The translations under genes were made by a program, and so were the position numbers. The notes below the pieces were generated by a model that saw nothing but the letters and a program-made list of their open reading frames with translations, had not been told where the DNA came from and did no database searches. A stretch of 64,000 bases of DNA. Origin: Cepaea nemoralis. Lineage: Eukaryota > Mollusca > Gastropoda > Stylommatophora > Helicidae. Positions 22,550 to 31,829 of the stretch are shown piece after piece. Each line of letters starts with the position of its first letter. The stretch's first letter is position 1. The stretch spans positions 255,001 to 319,000 of the forward strand of contig JACEFZ010011691.1 in NCBI GenBank assembly GCA_014155875.1. Direction: 5' to 3'.

Positions 22550-22700
22550 AGTGTGTCCATATACCCCTTGCCATTTCTCCTGCCTCATGCAGCCACAAGG
22601 TGTCTGCAATGTCCTTAGTTCATCGTTATGTTGGTCAACCACCTCCTTTTTGTCCAGGAACAATTCCATCACAGTTCTTTTTTTATACTACTGTGATGGT
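22550..22700 (-). pseudogene. LINE C-terminal segment at the right edge of the satellite
   Basis: On the minus strand it reads RTVME, then in a shifted frame IVPGQKGGG, stop, TKDIADTLWLHEAGEMARG, and TSVVGRE as it merges into the first satellite units. It has the same order and strand as the left flank, so the array is bracketed by direct LINE copies. Sequence to about 22800 may be more of the same LINE, decayed. Confidence 0.8.
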
Positions 22701-22924
22701 ACATTGTGGATGTTGCATGCAGTATTTCTTACTTCTTGGAAATTTCTGTTGTCTTGCTATTTTATTCTAACACTGGTTGTTACGTTTGCAAAGAATACCA
22801 TGGATAGACAGAAAAATTATTAGGCAGATCTACAAGAAAAAAATGAAAACTGTAAATTGATTAGAGAAATTGCACATAGACATTCATGCTTTTTTAAAAT
22901 GCTTTATGAGTTGAAATAAGCTTT
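22701..22924. other. unassigned intronic sequence
   Basis: AT-rich; faint similarity of 22690-22790 to 1310-1410. No exon seen. Confidence 0.35.
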
Positions 22925-23140
22925 AAAACTTGGTGACAACTGATAAAAGTGAAAAGAGCATGTGGAAAGTGGATGGCTTGACCACATGAGAGTTGGGTTG
23001 AATTGATATCAGAACACATGGGACATTCTTATACGTTATCAAATGGGATAATTGGGACCAAAACGCAGACACTGGTTCCTTGACTCTGGTGATTGTGTGA
23101 GACAGTGAACCATGATTGCTCAGGCTTGTTGAGTCGCTCA
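22925..23140 (+). pseudogene. decayed LINE C-terminal fragment
   Basis: The nucleotides aacttggtgacaactg, ggatggcttgaccacatg and tgactctggtgattgtgtga follow the order of the better copy at 3590-3725 (LENLVTTGK, DGLALWHG, DSGDRVRW). Many stops. Confidence 0.65.
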
Positions 23141-23378
23141 CTTTGTATGAATACCATCAGGCACTAAGTGCAGCAGATCCTGTATTCATTGTGGTACATC
23201 ACCAGAATGTGCAGTCAGTCACATAATGCAGTCTCAGGCATTAGCAGTGTACTTTGTGTTCTTACCTTTTATTACATTGGATTTTTCTCACAAGGTGCAC
23301 AGTGATCATGTGACTACTTCCTTCATCCAAATGTTAAGATTATGGTGTTAACAAGTCTGTTCTTTAACTCACTCTCAG

Positions 23379-23483
23379 AAACGAAGACCGAGACCAAGAC
23401 TGGATGCCAGTATGATTGGACTCCCCACAGATTTCCGTCACACAGTCCATGTAGGCAGCGGTGACGTCAGGTCATCACCAAAT
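23379..23483 (+). CDS. CDC42SE: CDC42 small effector, coding exon 2 with CRIB motif
   Basis: A 105-base exon, phase 0 at both ends, with acceptor actcactctcag and donor GTAGGT at 23484. It encodes residues 19-53 of the predicted protein: a basic stretch KRRPRPRLD followed by SMIGLPTDFRHTVHVGSGD and RSSPN. The CRIB consensus I-x-x-P-x-x-F-x-H-x-x-H-V-G is fully met (Ile31, Pro34, Phe37, His39, His42, Val43, Gly44), which predicts binding to active CDC42. The vertebrate exon has the same start (K after QPQ) and the same length to the terminal Asn. A donor at CAG|GTCATC (23470) would be shorter and fits the family less well. The exon lies about 240 bases right of a LINE fragment and 830 bases right of the satellite. 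Confidence 0.9.
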
Positions 23484-23589
23484 GTAGGTTGAACCTGTTC
23501 TTTCAAATGTTTATAGCTGTACACAATATTACTTTGTATATTATTTTGGTTGATTGTTACTGAATAAAGTATACCCTAACCTTCACTGT

Positions 23590-23665
23590 TTGTGGCGACT
23601 GCAATAGCCAGGCAGCCTTAATTCCTCAGGTTCAAACCCCCCACCCCAACCCCCTGTTCTACACA
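23590..23665 (+). mobile_element. possible tRNA-like SINE head
   Basis: tgtggcgactgcaatagcc followed by a good B-box-like caggttcaaacccc. Single copy, no clear body, so tentative. Confidence 0.3.
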
Positions 23666-23689
23666 GCAAGGTACTATAGGCAGTAGATG

Positions 23690-24117
23690 GCAGTTAGTCG
23701 TGGTTCCAACTTCATGGCAAAGGTTCACCCCCATAGTGCTCTATTCCTGTGCCAGGTGAATACCACACAAAATGCTCCTCACTGCCCCATTTGAAAAGTG
23801 GAACAAACAGCAGTACCGACAAGCCAACAGCTCTCACAGGCAAGTACATGCATAAGGCTGCTACCAGAATGCAAACACAATAGTCTGCCACAAAAATTAC
23901 AGTTCATCGTCAATGGAAGAGCCAGTCACTATAAAAGCAGTAGTTTCACACACATTACTGCATGCAAAACTAGCTAGTTCAGCAACTAGCTGCTGCCATT
24001 TTCTGAACATGCAGCTCACAATATAAAACTGCGGACAGATGTAAAAACACTTCATGAGAAATCCACAGTTCACAGTGTCACTTAAAGCACTTAACTCAGT
24101 AGTGGGGCGATGGAACC
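23690..24117 (-). mobile_element. second, diverged copy of the 525-bp element
   Basis: Matches 62395-62905 from end to end with internal deletions: gttagtcgtggttccaactt, ctgtgccaggtgaatac, ccagaatgcaaacacaatag, gttcatcgtcaatgg and gtagtggggcgatggaacca. Like the other copy it is inserted in an RNase H-bearing LINE, just upstream of 24118. No convincing target-site duplication is visible here; a gtacta hexamer on both sides is possible. Confidence 0.75.
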
Positions 24118-24560
24118 ATGTACTACCAGTACTACCAGTGGACTGAATCGCTGCGGAAGTCTGTTGTCCGTAAAGTCACCTTCATCTTCGGCCCGGGACA
24201 TGCGGGAGTCGAGGGAAATGAACGAGCTGACAAACTGGCTGGCTCTGCACCCCCTGTAGATGGCCAGCCCATGGATCGTGCCGATGTTATTAACGTCCTT
24301 AAAGATATGGCGAGAACAGAGGACTTTGACGTCAGTGATTCCACATCGCTGTCCAGGATGAAAGACCTGGGAGTAATAATCGGCACAGCCAGACGCGATA
24401 GGTACATCGGGAAAACAAAGCGCCTCGTCAACCAACACAGAACTGGCACTATTAGCCACCGGATGCTGATGCATATGCTGGGGGGAGGATCTGAGCACCT
24501 ATGGACATGTCCGGAGTGCAACGAAGATACCCCAACTGATAACTGATAACTGATAACTAC
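24118..24560 (+). pseudogene. LINE RNase H C-terminal fragment
   Basis: An open frame of 142 codons contains the end of an RNase H domain, VTFIFGPGHAGVEGNERADK with LAGSA following, then the post-RNase H region with RTGTISHRM and SEHLWTCPECNED. The ORF ends in a (tgataac)n run at 24537-24557, which may be the LINE 3' tail. The N-terminal part of RNase H and everything upstream are missing. Same family as 45125-45738 and 60653-64000. Confidence 0.85.
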
Positions 24561-24839
24561 CAGTCCAACGTGAGGAAAATACATAAGCAAGAAGCAAGAG
24601 CACTCCAGAGGCCTTAACAGCTCAACCACCTATATGCCATATTGGACTGGAAGTCTAAGATTACAGTTACTGGATAAGAACCTGCAAGTATATCTCACTG
24701 GGTGGAGTGTCAGATATCTTACTCTTCAAGTTCACTTGTGAGAGACTGAATCTGTATACTCTTGTCTCAAGGGCAGTCTGATATGGATTCTTCAAATAAA
24801 ACTATAAACCTGGAGGTGTATCTGTTTTTCATCACCAGT
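24561..24839. other. unassigned intronic sequence
   Basis: No exon or clear repeat recognised. Confidence 0.35.
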
Positions 24840-25480
24840 TATCCTTGACACGAATGATCAGATTAGGTCGATTTGGAAGCTTTAGAGATGTAGTTTCTGA
24901 AATGTATGATGGAAATACCTTGGACTGCCAGAGTAGCTAACAATGAGCACATAGAAACGACTCATGAATGTAAAACAGTATACACAAATATGAGAAGGAG
25001 ACTAAAACAAGTACACAAATTTAAGTATTTTTGGAGCATTGTTACATCAGATGGCAAATTAGATAGTGAGATGGAGACAAGAACTAAACAAGCCAATAAT
25101 GTCACATATCAAATTACACCCATCCAGGTACATCCAGTTATCCCCATGGAAATTAAGAACATTAAATGCAATGCTTTTACCAACCTTATGTTATCAATGT
25201 CAAACATGGGCACTAACTAAAGATCAAGAAAGAAAACGCAGTACTTGTGAAATGAGATGCCTGAGAAAAGTAGCAAACAAATCAAGAAAGGACCATATTA
25301 GAAACTAAAACACTTGGAGCAACACCAGTTTTTAAATTCATTGATAGACAAAGACTTGACTGGTTCTGCCATCCAGTAAGAATGAACCAGCAGCAGGAGC
25401 ATAGAACATGAACAAGGAAACATCAAGAGGCAGGGGATGACCCCGAAAAAGATGGATCGAAGCAGTCATCAACACCTTAA
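24840..25480 (+). pseudogene. composite of two LINE fragments
   Basis: At 24870-24940 are remnants of a LINE tail (IPWTARVANN). From about 24955 a second LINE supplies HKFKYFWSIVTSDGKLDSEM, ETRTKQANNVTYQI, then in another frame LCYQCQTWALTKDQERKRST and CEMRCLRKVANKSRKD, and toward 25440 a decayed RKRWIEAV-like basic tail. At least two frameshifts and several stops. Confidence 0.75.
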
Positions 25481-25579
25481 AACCCACAACATTTCAACAT
25501 ACAAGTGACCCAGCGAGCCCATGTTTGTAAACCAATCATCAAACAACCCCGTGACACCCAATGACAGGGCAGTGAAGGA

Positions 25580-25815
25580 CAACAGAAGAAAAAAGGACTG
25601 TTCTTTGATCATGTCATGAGAAGAGAGGCTTAGGAAAACATTGTGATGACTGGATAGGTCAGCTGTAAAAGAGGCAGAGGTTGACAGAGGGAAATGGTGC
25701 TGGAGGGAGTGGGTCAGTGGCATGAAGAAATGTCACCAGTAGAATTGATCTAGGACACTGAGGGCAGAGGTCTGTGGAGATGCATAAATGTCTCTGCCAG
25801 TTAGTATGGCACATG
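25580..25815 (+). pseudogene. LINE C-terminal fragment, decayed
   Basis: Reads LFFDHVMRREA, stop, ENIVMTG, then KRGRG, stop, QREMVLEGVGQWHEEMSPVE and weak terminal codons, ending in gatgatgatga at 25817-25827. Collinear with 11040-11275. Confidence 0.7.
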
Positions 25816-25879
25816 CTGATGATGATGAAATATACTGGAAAGACTCAGTTGTCTGTGAATTTTATTGTTGTGTTGTAAT

Positions 25880-26335
25880 GATTTTATCAGGCCACAGCAT
25901 TTTAAGATGGCACTCCACGCCGTGTGGCATTGATGATCTTGTCTGTCCACAGCTTTCTCTTTCATGTACTGTCAGTCATTTCTGATACTTATGTTCCTCC
26001 CATGCCATGATGTCAAACTTCTTTTCTTATGATGCCAGTAACCAGTTCTCTTATGATGCCAGTAACCAGTTCTCTTGTGATGCCAGTAACCAGTTCTCTT
26101 ATGATGCCAGTAACCAGTTTTCAAAGTTACCTTCTTTCAAGATATTGTTATCACTCTTTCTATCTGACCATGGTGATCTCATCATCATTCTATAAAATCA
26201 CATCTCTACAGCTTTCACATAATTCATCACTTGAATGCTAATTGTCCATGATTCACTTCCATACACCAGGATTGGCTCTGTATAGCTCTTAAGAACGCTT
26301 TTCCTCACCTCGACGGACAAAGATCAATTGCAGAG
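25880..26335 (-). pseudogene. LINE fragments, minus strand, with an internal 24-bp minisatellite
   Basis: On the minus strand 26330-26130 carries KSVLKSYTEPILVYGSESWT in broken frames, then YRMMMRSPWSDRKSDNNILK. The array at 26026-26118 (unit agttctcttatgatgccagt plus aacc, about four copies) interrupts it. Left of this, 25900-26015 resembles 31830-31960 (tgccatgatgtcaaa). Confidence 0.7.
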
Positions 26336-26457
26336 AATATTCTTCATCATACTGGCCAATGGGGACAATGATTATTGAGCATATTTTTATTGAATCCTAC
26401 AGCTTAAGATAAATGTTGGAGTTTAGACACGCACCTGTTTACTTTTTGGGTTATCCA
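26336..26457. other. unassigned spacer before the 39-bp array
   Basis: Short unique-looking stretch; nothing recognised. Confidence 0.3.
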
Positions 26458-28856
26458 GCTCTAGAGAAAATACCTTTCTCCTGTCCTCCTGCTGTTGCTC
26501 TAGAAAAAAATCTTGCCATTGTGCTCCTGCTGTTGTTCTAGAGAAAATACCTTGCTCATGTCCTCCTGCTGTTGCTCTAGAGAAAATACCTTGCCATTGT
26601 GCTCCTGCTGTAACTCTAGAGAAAATACCTTGCCATTGTGCTCCTGCTGTAACTCTAGAGAAAATACCTTGTCCTTGTGCTCCTGCTGTTGCTCTAGAGA
26701 AAATACCTTGTCCTTGTGCTCCTGCTGTAACTCTAGAGAAAATACCTTTCTCCTGTGCCTCCTGCTGTTGCTCTAGAGAAAATACCTTGCTCATGTCCTC
26801 CTGCTGTTGCTCTAGAGAAAATACCTTGCCATTGTGCTCCTGCTGTTGTTCTAGAGAAAATACCTTGCTCATGTCCTCCTGACGTAGCTCTAGAGAAAAT
26901 ACCTTGCCATTGTGCTCCTGCTGTAGCTCTAGAGAAAATACCTTTCTCCTGTCCTCCTGCTGTTGCTCTAGAGAAAATATCTTGCTCATGTCCTCCTGCT
27001 GTTGCTCTAGAGAAAATACCTTGCCATTGTGCTCCTGCTGTTGTTCTAGAGAAAATACCTTGCTCATGTCCTCCTGAGTAGCTCTAGAGAAAATACCTTG
27101 CCATTGTGCTCCTGCTGTACCTCTAGAGAAAATACCTTGCCATTGTGCTCCTGCTGTAACTCTAGAGAAAATACCTTTCTCCTGTCCTCCGGCTGTTGCT
27201 CTAGAGAAAATACCTTGTCCTTGTGCTCCTGCTGTAACACTAGAGTAAATACCTTTCTCCTGTCCTCCCGCTGTTGCTCTAGAGAAAATACCTTGTCCTT
27301 GTGCTCCTGTTGTTGCTCTAGAGAAAAATACCTTGTCCTTGTGCTCCTGCTGTAGCTCTAGAGAAAAATACCTTGTCCTTGTGCTCCTGCTGTAGCTCTA
27401 GAGAAAATACCTTGCTCCTGTCCTTGTGCTCCTGCTGTAGCTCTAGAGAAAATACCTTGCTCCTGTCCTTGTGCTCCTGCTGTAGCTCTAGAGAAAATAC
27501 CTTGTCCTTGTGCTCCTGCTGTAGCTCTAGAGAAAATACCTTTCTCCTGTCCTCCTGCTGTTGCTCTAGAGAAAATACCTTGCCATTGTGCTCCTGCTGT
27601 AACTCTAGAGAAAATACCTTTCTCCTGTCCTCCTGCTGTTGCTCTAGAGAAAATATCTTGCTCATGTCCTCCTGCTGTTGCTCTAGAGAAAATACCTTGC
27701 CATTGTGCTCCTGCTGTTGTTCTAGAGAAAATACCTTGCTCATGTCCTCCTGACGTAGCTCTAGAGAAAATACCTTGCCATTGTGCTCCTGCTGTAACTC
27801 TAGAGAAAATACCTTGCCATTGTGCTCCTGCTGTAACTCTAGAGAAATTACCTTTCTCCTGTCCTCCCGCTGTTGCTCTAGAGAAAATACCTTGTCCTTG
27901 TGCTCCTGCTATAACTCTAGAGAAAATACCTTTCTCCTGTCCTCCCGCTGTTGCTCTAGAGAAAATACCTTGTCCTTGTGCTCCTGTTGTTGCTCTAGAG
28001 AAAAATACCTTGTCCTTGTGCTCCTGCTGTAGCTCTAGAGAAAAATACCTTGTCCTTGTGCTCCTGCTGTAGCTCTAGAGAAAATACCTTGCTCCTGTCC
28101 TTGTGCTCCTGCTGTAGCTCTAGAGAAAATACCTTGCTCCTGTCCTTGTGCTCCTGCTGTAGCTCTAGAGAAAATACCTTGTCCTTGTGCTCCTGCTGTA
28201 GCTCTAGAGAAAATACCTTGCTCCTGTCCTTGTGCTCCTGCTGTAGCTCTAGAGAAAATACCTTGTCCTTGTGCTCCTGCTGTAGCTCTAGAGAAAATAC
28301 CTTGCTCCTGTCCTCCTACTGTAGCTCTAGAGAAAATACCTTGTCCTTGTGCTCCTGCTGTAGCTCTAGAGAAAATACCTTGCTCCTGTCCTTGTGCGCC
28401 TGCTGTAGCTCTAGAGAAAATACCTTGCTCGTGTCCTTGTGCTCCTGCTGTAACTCTAGAGAAAATACCTTGTCCTTGTGCTCCTGCTGTAGCTCTAGAG
28501 AAAATACCTTGTCCTTGTGCTCCTGCTGTAGCTCTAGAGAAAATACCTTGTCCTTGTGCTCCTGCTGTAGCTCTAGAGAAAATACCTTGTCCTTGTGCTC
28601 CTGCTGTAGCTCTAGAGAAAATACCTTGTCCTTGTGCTCCTGCTGTAGCTCTAGAGAAAATACCTTGCCATTGTGCTCCTGCTGTAACTCTAGAGAAAAT
28701 ACCTTGCCATTGTGCTCCTGCTGTAACTCTAGATAAAATACCTTGCTCGTGTCCTCCTACTGTAGCTCTAGAGAAAATACCTTGCCATTGTGCTCCTGCT
28801 GTAACTCTAGAGAAAATACCTTGCTCCTGTTCTCCTGCTGTAGCTCTCACCCTTCC
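26458..28856. repeat. 39-bp minisatellite, about 60 copies, in CDC42SE intron 2
   Basis: The unit contains tctagagaaaataccttg followed by tccttgtgctcctgctgtag, with variants catgtcctcctgctgttg, ccattgtgctcctg and ctcctgtccttgtg. Some units are extended or shortened by 6-9 bases. As 39 is 13 codons, frames stay open on both strands (KVFSLELQQEHKD cycle on the minus strand). These frames shift between units and lie in an intron, so they are not called genes. Blocks of units are themselves duplicated, for example 27240-27400 and 27870-28075. Confidence 0.95.
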
Positions 28857-28922
28857 ACAAAAAGCTGAGACCAGCATAATTGGAAGTGACGCTAATCCCC
28901 TGTGATGTTTGTTTCTCCTCAG

Positions 28923-29033
28923 CTGCATTCCCTACAGAACCACATGTCATCCAAAGGTGAGCTGTCCAACCATTTCTCACCTGGCAACCTTCAACTGACA
29001 GTTGTTGATCTTCCAACGCAGACAGCCTTATAG
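28923..29033 (+). CDS. CDC42SE: CDC42 small effector, terminal coding exon
   Basis: Preceded by a strong acceptor (tttgtttctcctcag, AG at 28921-28922) and read in phase 0, matching the phase 0 end of exon 2. It encodes the last 36 residues, beginning LHSLQNHMSSKGELSNHFSP, then GNLQLTVVDLPTQTAL and TAG. The vertebrate tail has the same plan: a Ser-rich start, IQNQM.SKG, a variable Gly/Pro linker and a short hydrophobic end with V/L-Q-M/L-x-x-V-D. The predicted full protein is 89 residues, against about 79-84 in vertebrates. The stop codon lies at the first unit of a decayed tandem repeat (29026 onward), so the exact C-terminus may have been reshaped by the repeat. Confidence 0.85.
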   Translation: MHSLQNHMSSKGELSNHFSPGNLQLTVVDLPTQTAL

Positions 29034-29345
29034 GTTAGTCACTCTGTCTTGTAGGTTAGTTATGCTGTTTTATAGTTTAGACATTTTGTATTATAGTTTA
29101 GTCATGCTGTATTATAGATTACTTCTGTTATTTTATGTTGGTTATTCTTTTTTTTTATAGCTTAGTCATGCTCTCTTATAGATTAATTATGCTATATTAT
29201 CAGTTAGTCATTCTGTTTTAAAGTTTAGTTATACTGTATTATAGATTATTTGTGTTATAATATAGGCTAGGCATGCATGCTTATATCTTAGTCACACATT
29301 CTTATATATTAGTCATACATTCTTAAAGGGTTGTCACATTCTCAT
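29026..29345. repeat. decayed ~30-bp tandem repeat forming the start of the CDC42SE 3' UTR
   Basis: Units resemble ttataggttagtcactctgt and ttatagtttagtcatgctgt with many substitutions; about ten can be traced. The first unit includes the stop codon of CDC42SE. Confidence 0.75.
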
Positions 29346-29389
29346 AGATTAGTTTTGTAGTCACACATAAGTTGGTCATGAAGATTTGT

Positions 29390-29845
29390 ACTAACATGTC
29401 GCAAGTGCATTCGTGGTTCTTGGGGTATGAAGATTGTGCTAATATGTCACTACTTCAGTTGTGGTTCTCCATGTATAAAATTGTGTTACATTTCTATACT
29501 CTATTCTTAGTTCTTGATTTATGGAGATTGTGCTAACATGTCACTACTCCAGTTGTGGTTCTCCAGGTATAAAATTGTGTTAACATGTCACTAGTCTATT
29601 CTAGGTTCTTGATTTATGGCGATTGTGCTAACATGTCACTACTCCAATTGTGGTTCTCCATATATAAAATTGTGTTAGCATTTCACTAGTCTATTCTAGG
29701 TTCTTGACAGATTGTATTAACATGTAACTAATCTAGTCATGGTTCTCCATGTATACAGTTGTGTTAACATGCCACTAGTCTATTCTAAGTTCTTGATTTA
29801 TGGAGATTGTGTTAACATGCCACTACTCCATTTTCATGGTTCAAC
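29390..29845. repeat. degenerate tandem repeat, roughly 95-bp compound unit
   Basis: Alternates two related halves, one with gtgctaacatgtcactactc and one with gtgttaacatgtcactagtc plus attctaggttcttgattta. About four to five compound units. Probably 3' UTR or downstream flank of CDC42SE. Confidence 0.8.
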
Positions 29846-29984
29846 AACTAGCAGTCATTTATAGACAGTCTTCAGAAGATCTACCTTGTCCATCATTAGT
29901 GTTCCATCTGATGGCGCTTAGAAACAAAAGATTGACTCTCTCACTGGCTTGTACTCCGGCATGACCTAGACAGTATATCCACGC

Positions 29985-30085
29985 CGTAATAAACCTAGCT
30001 GTGAGACTGCCCACTTAATGAGGGAAACACTGATCACCTGCTCCCCTCTGCACTCAGGCCTACAGATTGTGATAGCCCAAGCAAT
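29985..30085. repeat. dispersed sequence related to the 50-bp array at 36240-37110
   Basis: gggaaacactgatcacctgc and tctgcactcaggcct here match gggaaacactaaccacctgt and cagttcactcaggcctg at the array and its right edge. It appears to be a single-copy relative of the array's source. Confidence 0.6.
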
Positions 30086-30212
30086 TCACAAACCCATAGC
30101 AGATTTATGCTTCAGAACTTGCTTCTTGTTTATACATGTAATATTATGAAATTAATGTGACGGTTTCCTCTTGTCTTCCACATACATTTAACAGATGTAA
30201 ACTATCTAGGGT

Positions 30213-30218
30213 AATAAA
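30213..30218 (+). promoter_or_regulatory. candidate polyadenylation signal
   Basis: AATAAA about 1.2 kb after the CDC42SE stop codon, followed by T-rich sequence (ttatttttgtttctttatgt). It is only one possible end of that transcript. Confidence 0.3.
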
Positions 30219-30514
30219 TTTATTTTTGTTTCTTTATGTTTCCAGTTAGACGACTAACTCCAGCACATTTCACTCCCTGTGTTTTATCTTGGATTTGAAC
30301 CAGAAACCACAGTCTCAAAGTTTGTACATATCTACTGACTGTACATATCTGTACTATTTATCACCAGACACTTTGTTCTTTCTATGCATTCGCTGGCAAC
30401 CAACGAAGCATTCATGGGCAGCCGAGGAAGGCATCAACAATACAGCGAACACTCAAAATACAGCAGACATACGTCATTTCAAGTAGCAGGCAGTTCAGTG
30501 ATAACAGATAATCT

Positions 30515-30705
30515 GTGATGTGTGAGAGTTCATTATGTGATGTGGAAGGGTCCATTGTGTGATGTGGAAGGGTCCATTGTGTGATGTGGAAGGGTCCATT
30601 GTGTGATGTGGAAGGGTCCATTGTGTGATGTGGAAGGGTCCCTTGTGTGATTTGGAGGGGTCCATTGTGTGATGTGGGAGAGTTCATTATATGATGTGAA
30701 AGAGT
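30515..30705. repeat. 22-bp minisatellite, about eight copies
   Basis: Unit gtgtgatgtggaagggtcca plus tt, with outer copies degenerate. Confidence 0.9.
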
Positions 30706-30804
30706 CAATGTTTCCTCTCTAACAAATTTGGATTTGAAGATTGGGCACAACTCATTACTGGCAACGTTGATCATATTCCGGTATGAAACTTAGTCCTTGT
30801 CCAT

Positions 30805-30960
30805 GTCAGATTGGAAGCACTAGACTCGAGTTTCACTCTTGTTTAAGCTCGTCAGTAGTGCATATCCCTGACTGGACCCGGGATCAAACCTGGATCACTG
30901 ATGTGTGAGAGTAGTGGGTTGTGCTCAATCTTCAAACCTCAAAACCCGAAACAACTAAAT
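30805..30960 (-). mobile_element. possible tRNA-derived SINE, minus strand
   Basis: On the minus strand a B-box-like ccaggtttgatcccgggtcc lies at 30879-30898, preceded by cacaacccactactctcaca. Only one copy in the window, so tentative. Confidence 0.4.
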
Positions 30961-31129
30961 AAATCAATATATTTATATGTTTCCGCTGTAAATATTCTCA
31001 GTGTAGCTATGAGGTTATCTTTCACAAATTATGATAGTGGCCACATGACAACTTTCTTTGAAAACTAGCAACACTGCAGCCACGTCTCTGACATCAACAA
31101 GCACACACACTTTCTTTCTTGATGTTCAG
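30961..31129. other. unassigned
   Basis: No recognisable feature. Confidence 0.3.
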
Positions 31130-31370
31130 TGCAAATTTCAACTTGAGCATGTCTCACCTGGCAGTTTTGTAAGTTGCTTTGTTAGTTGGTCTGAAGTAAT
31201 TTTCTTCTTCTCTTGTTCACTTGAAATTTATTGTCTGCAATGTTGTCTCTTGTACAACTTCAATGTTCTTGTAGTTCGCTCTATGGTCCATAGAGTTTAT
31301 CTTCCACTGTTGTTTCTCTAGGTCTTATTCAGGGCAGTCCTGGAGTATGTGATCTGCTGTCTGTGACGCC
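31130..31370 (-). pseudogene. tail of an RNase H-type LINE, shared with 59115-59340
   Basis: On the minus strand CTCGLASQTADHILQDCP is read, the zinc-knuckle-like C-x-CG...EHIL..C motif that follows RNase H in some LINEs, then decayed codons related to KLYG..ELKKT. The nucleotide match to 59115-59340 is strong (tccatagagtttatcttcca; gcagtcctggagtatgtg). Confidence 0.7.
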
Positions 31371-31569
31371 AATCCACATGTACACATGGAAGTCTGTAGT
31401 AGTGATGTATTATGAAAATGCCAAAACAGCAACTGAATTATTTTACCAAATACTTATTCCATTAGCACCTTATCTCCTATACTGTCCTTGTCTGATTCTG
31501 GTCATCTTCTTCTTTCCCCCAGTCTCAACATCTCTATCTGTTCCCTCATGCTTGTCTACATTGTTAGCT

Positions 31570-31672
31570 AAAGCCGACTCTGCGACGAAGGTGTTGCGGT
31601 GCAATTTGTGATTCTGCATACCATGTTCAAAACACATCTGCATCCCGTCAAGGATATACAACTAACTGAGCC
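31570..31672 (+). mobile_element. SINE family B with internal deletion
   Basis: The head (gactctgcgacgaaggtgtt, then gtgattctgcata and gttcaaaacaca) is joined directly to the tail (cgtcaaggatatacaactaa); the conserved body is missing. Confidence 0.65.
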
Positions 31673-31829
31673 TGTAGCTAAATGTGTGCATGATTCTACC
31701 TCTGGAAGTGAGGTGTCACTAATGGCTTTTAAAAGTTATTAGTTATATTTTAATAATGATTTTAGATATTTAATATTGACTTTATCTTCTTATAATACAT
31801 GTAATGTTGTGTTGGTTATCATGGCTGTC

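Larger units (their letters stand above)
10460..23378 (+). other. CDC42SE: CDC42SE intron 1, 12.9 kb
   Basis: Bounded by GTAAGC at 10460 and an AG at 23377-23378 preceded by ttctttaactcactctc. In order it holds a SINE B, a LINE C-terminal fragment, the 10.9-kb 20-bp satellite flanked by LINE pieces, and another LINE fragment. The satellite makes up about 84% of the intron. The splice assignment rests on exon-level similarity to the CDC42SE family, since no transcript is available. Confidence 0.8.
23484..28922 (+). other. CDC42SE: CDC42SE intron 2, 5.4 kb
   Basis: Bounded by GTAGGT at 23484 and the acceptor tttgtttctcctcag ending at 28922. It contains a tRNA-like segment, a copy of the 525-bp element, LINE fragments on both strands and the 39-bp minisatellite. 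An AATAAA at 23562-23567 lies inside the intron and could cause premature polyadenylation, but there is no evidence that it does. Confidence 0.8.

Noticed and set aside
11542..22672. Many long minus-strand frames (up to about 365 codons) of a GENISGWERTSVAGREHQ repeat protein
   Set aside because: They follow from a stop-free 20-bp unit, occur in all three frames, begin at arbitrary ATGs and lie inside an intron. They shift frame at every indel patch.
23562..23567. AATAAA in intron 2 as the end of a short CDC42SE transcript
   Set aside because: Exon 3 with a good acceptor completes the family-length protein, so the signal is probably incidental, though a short isoform cannot be excluded.
26423..28928. 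Repeat proteins on both strands of the 39-bp array (KVFSLELQQEHKD and CSCCSSRENTLSL cycles)
   Set aside because: Open on both strands because the unit is 13 codons; located in intron 2 of CDC42SE; frames change with unit length variants.
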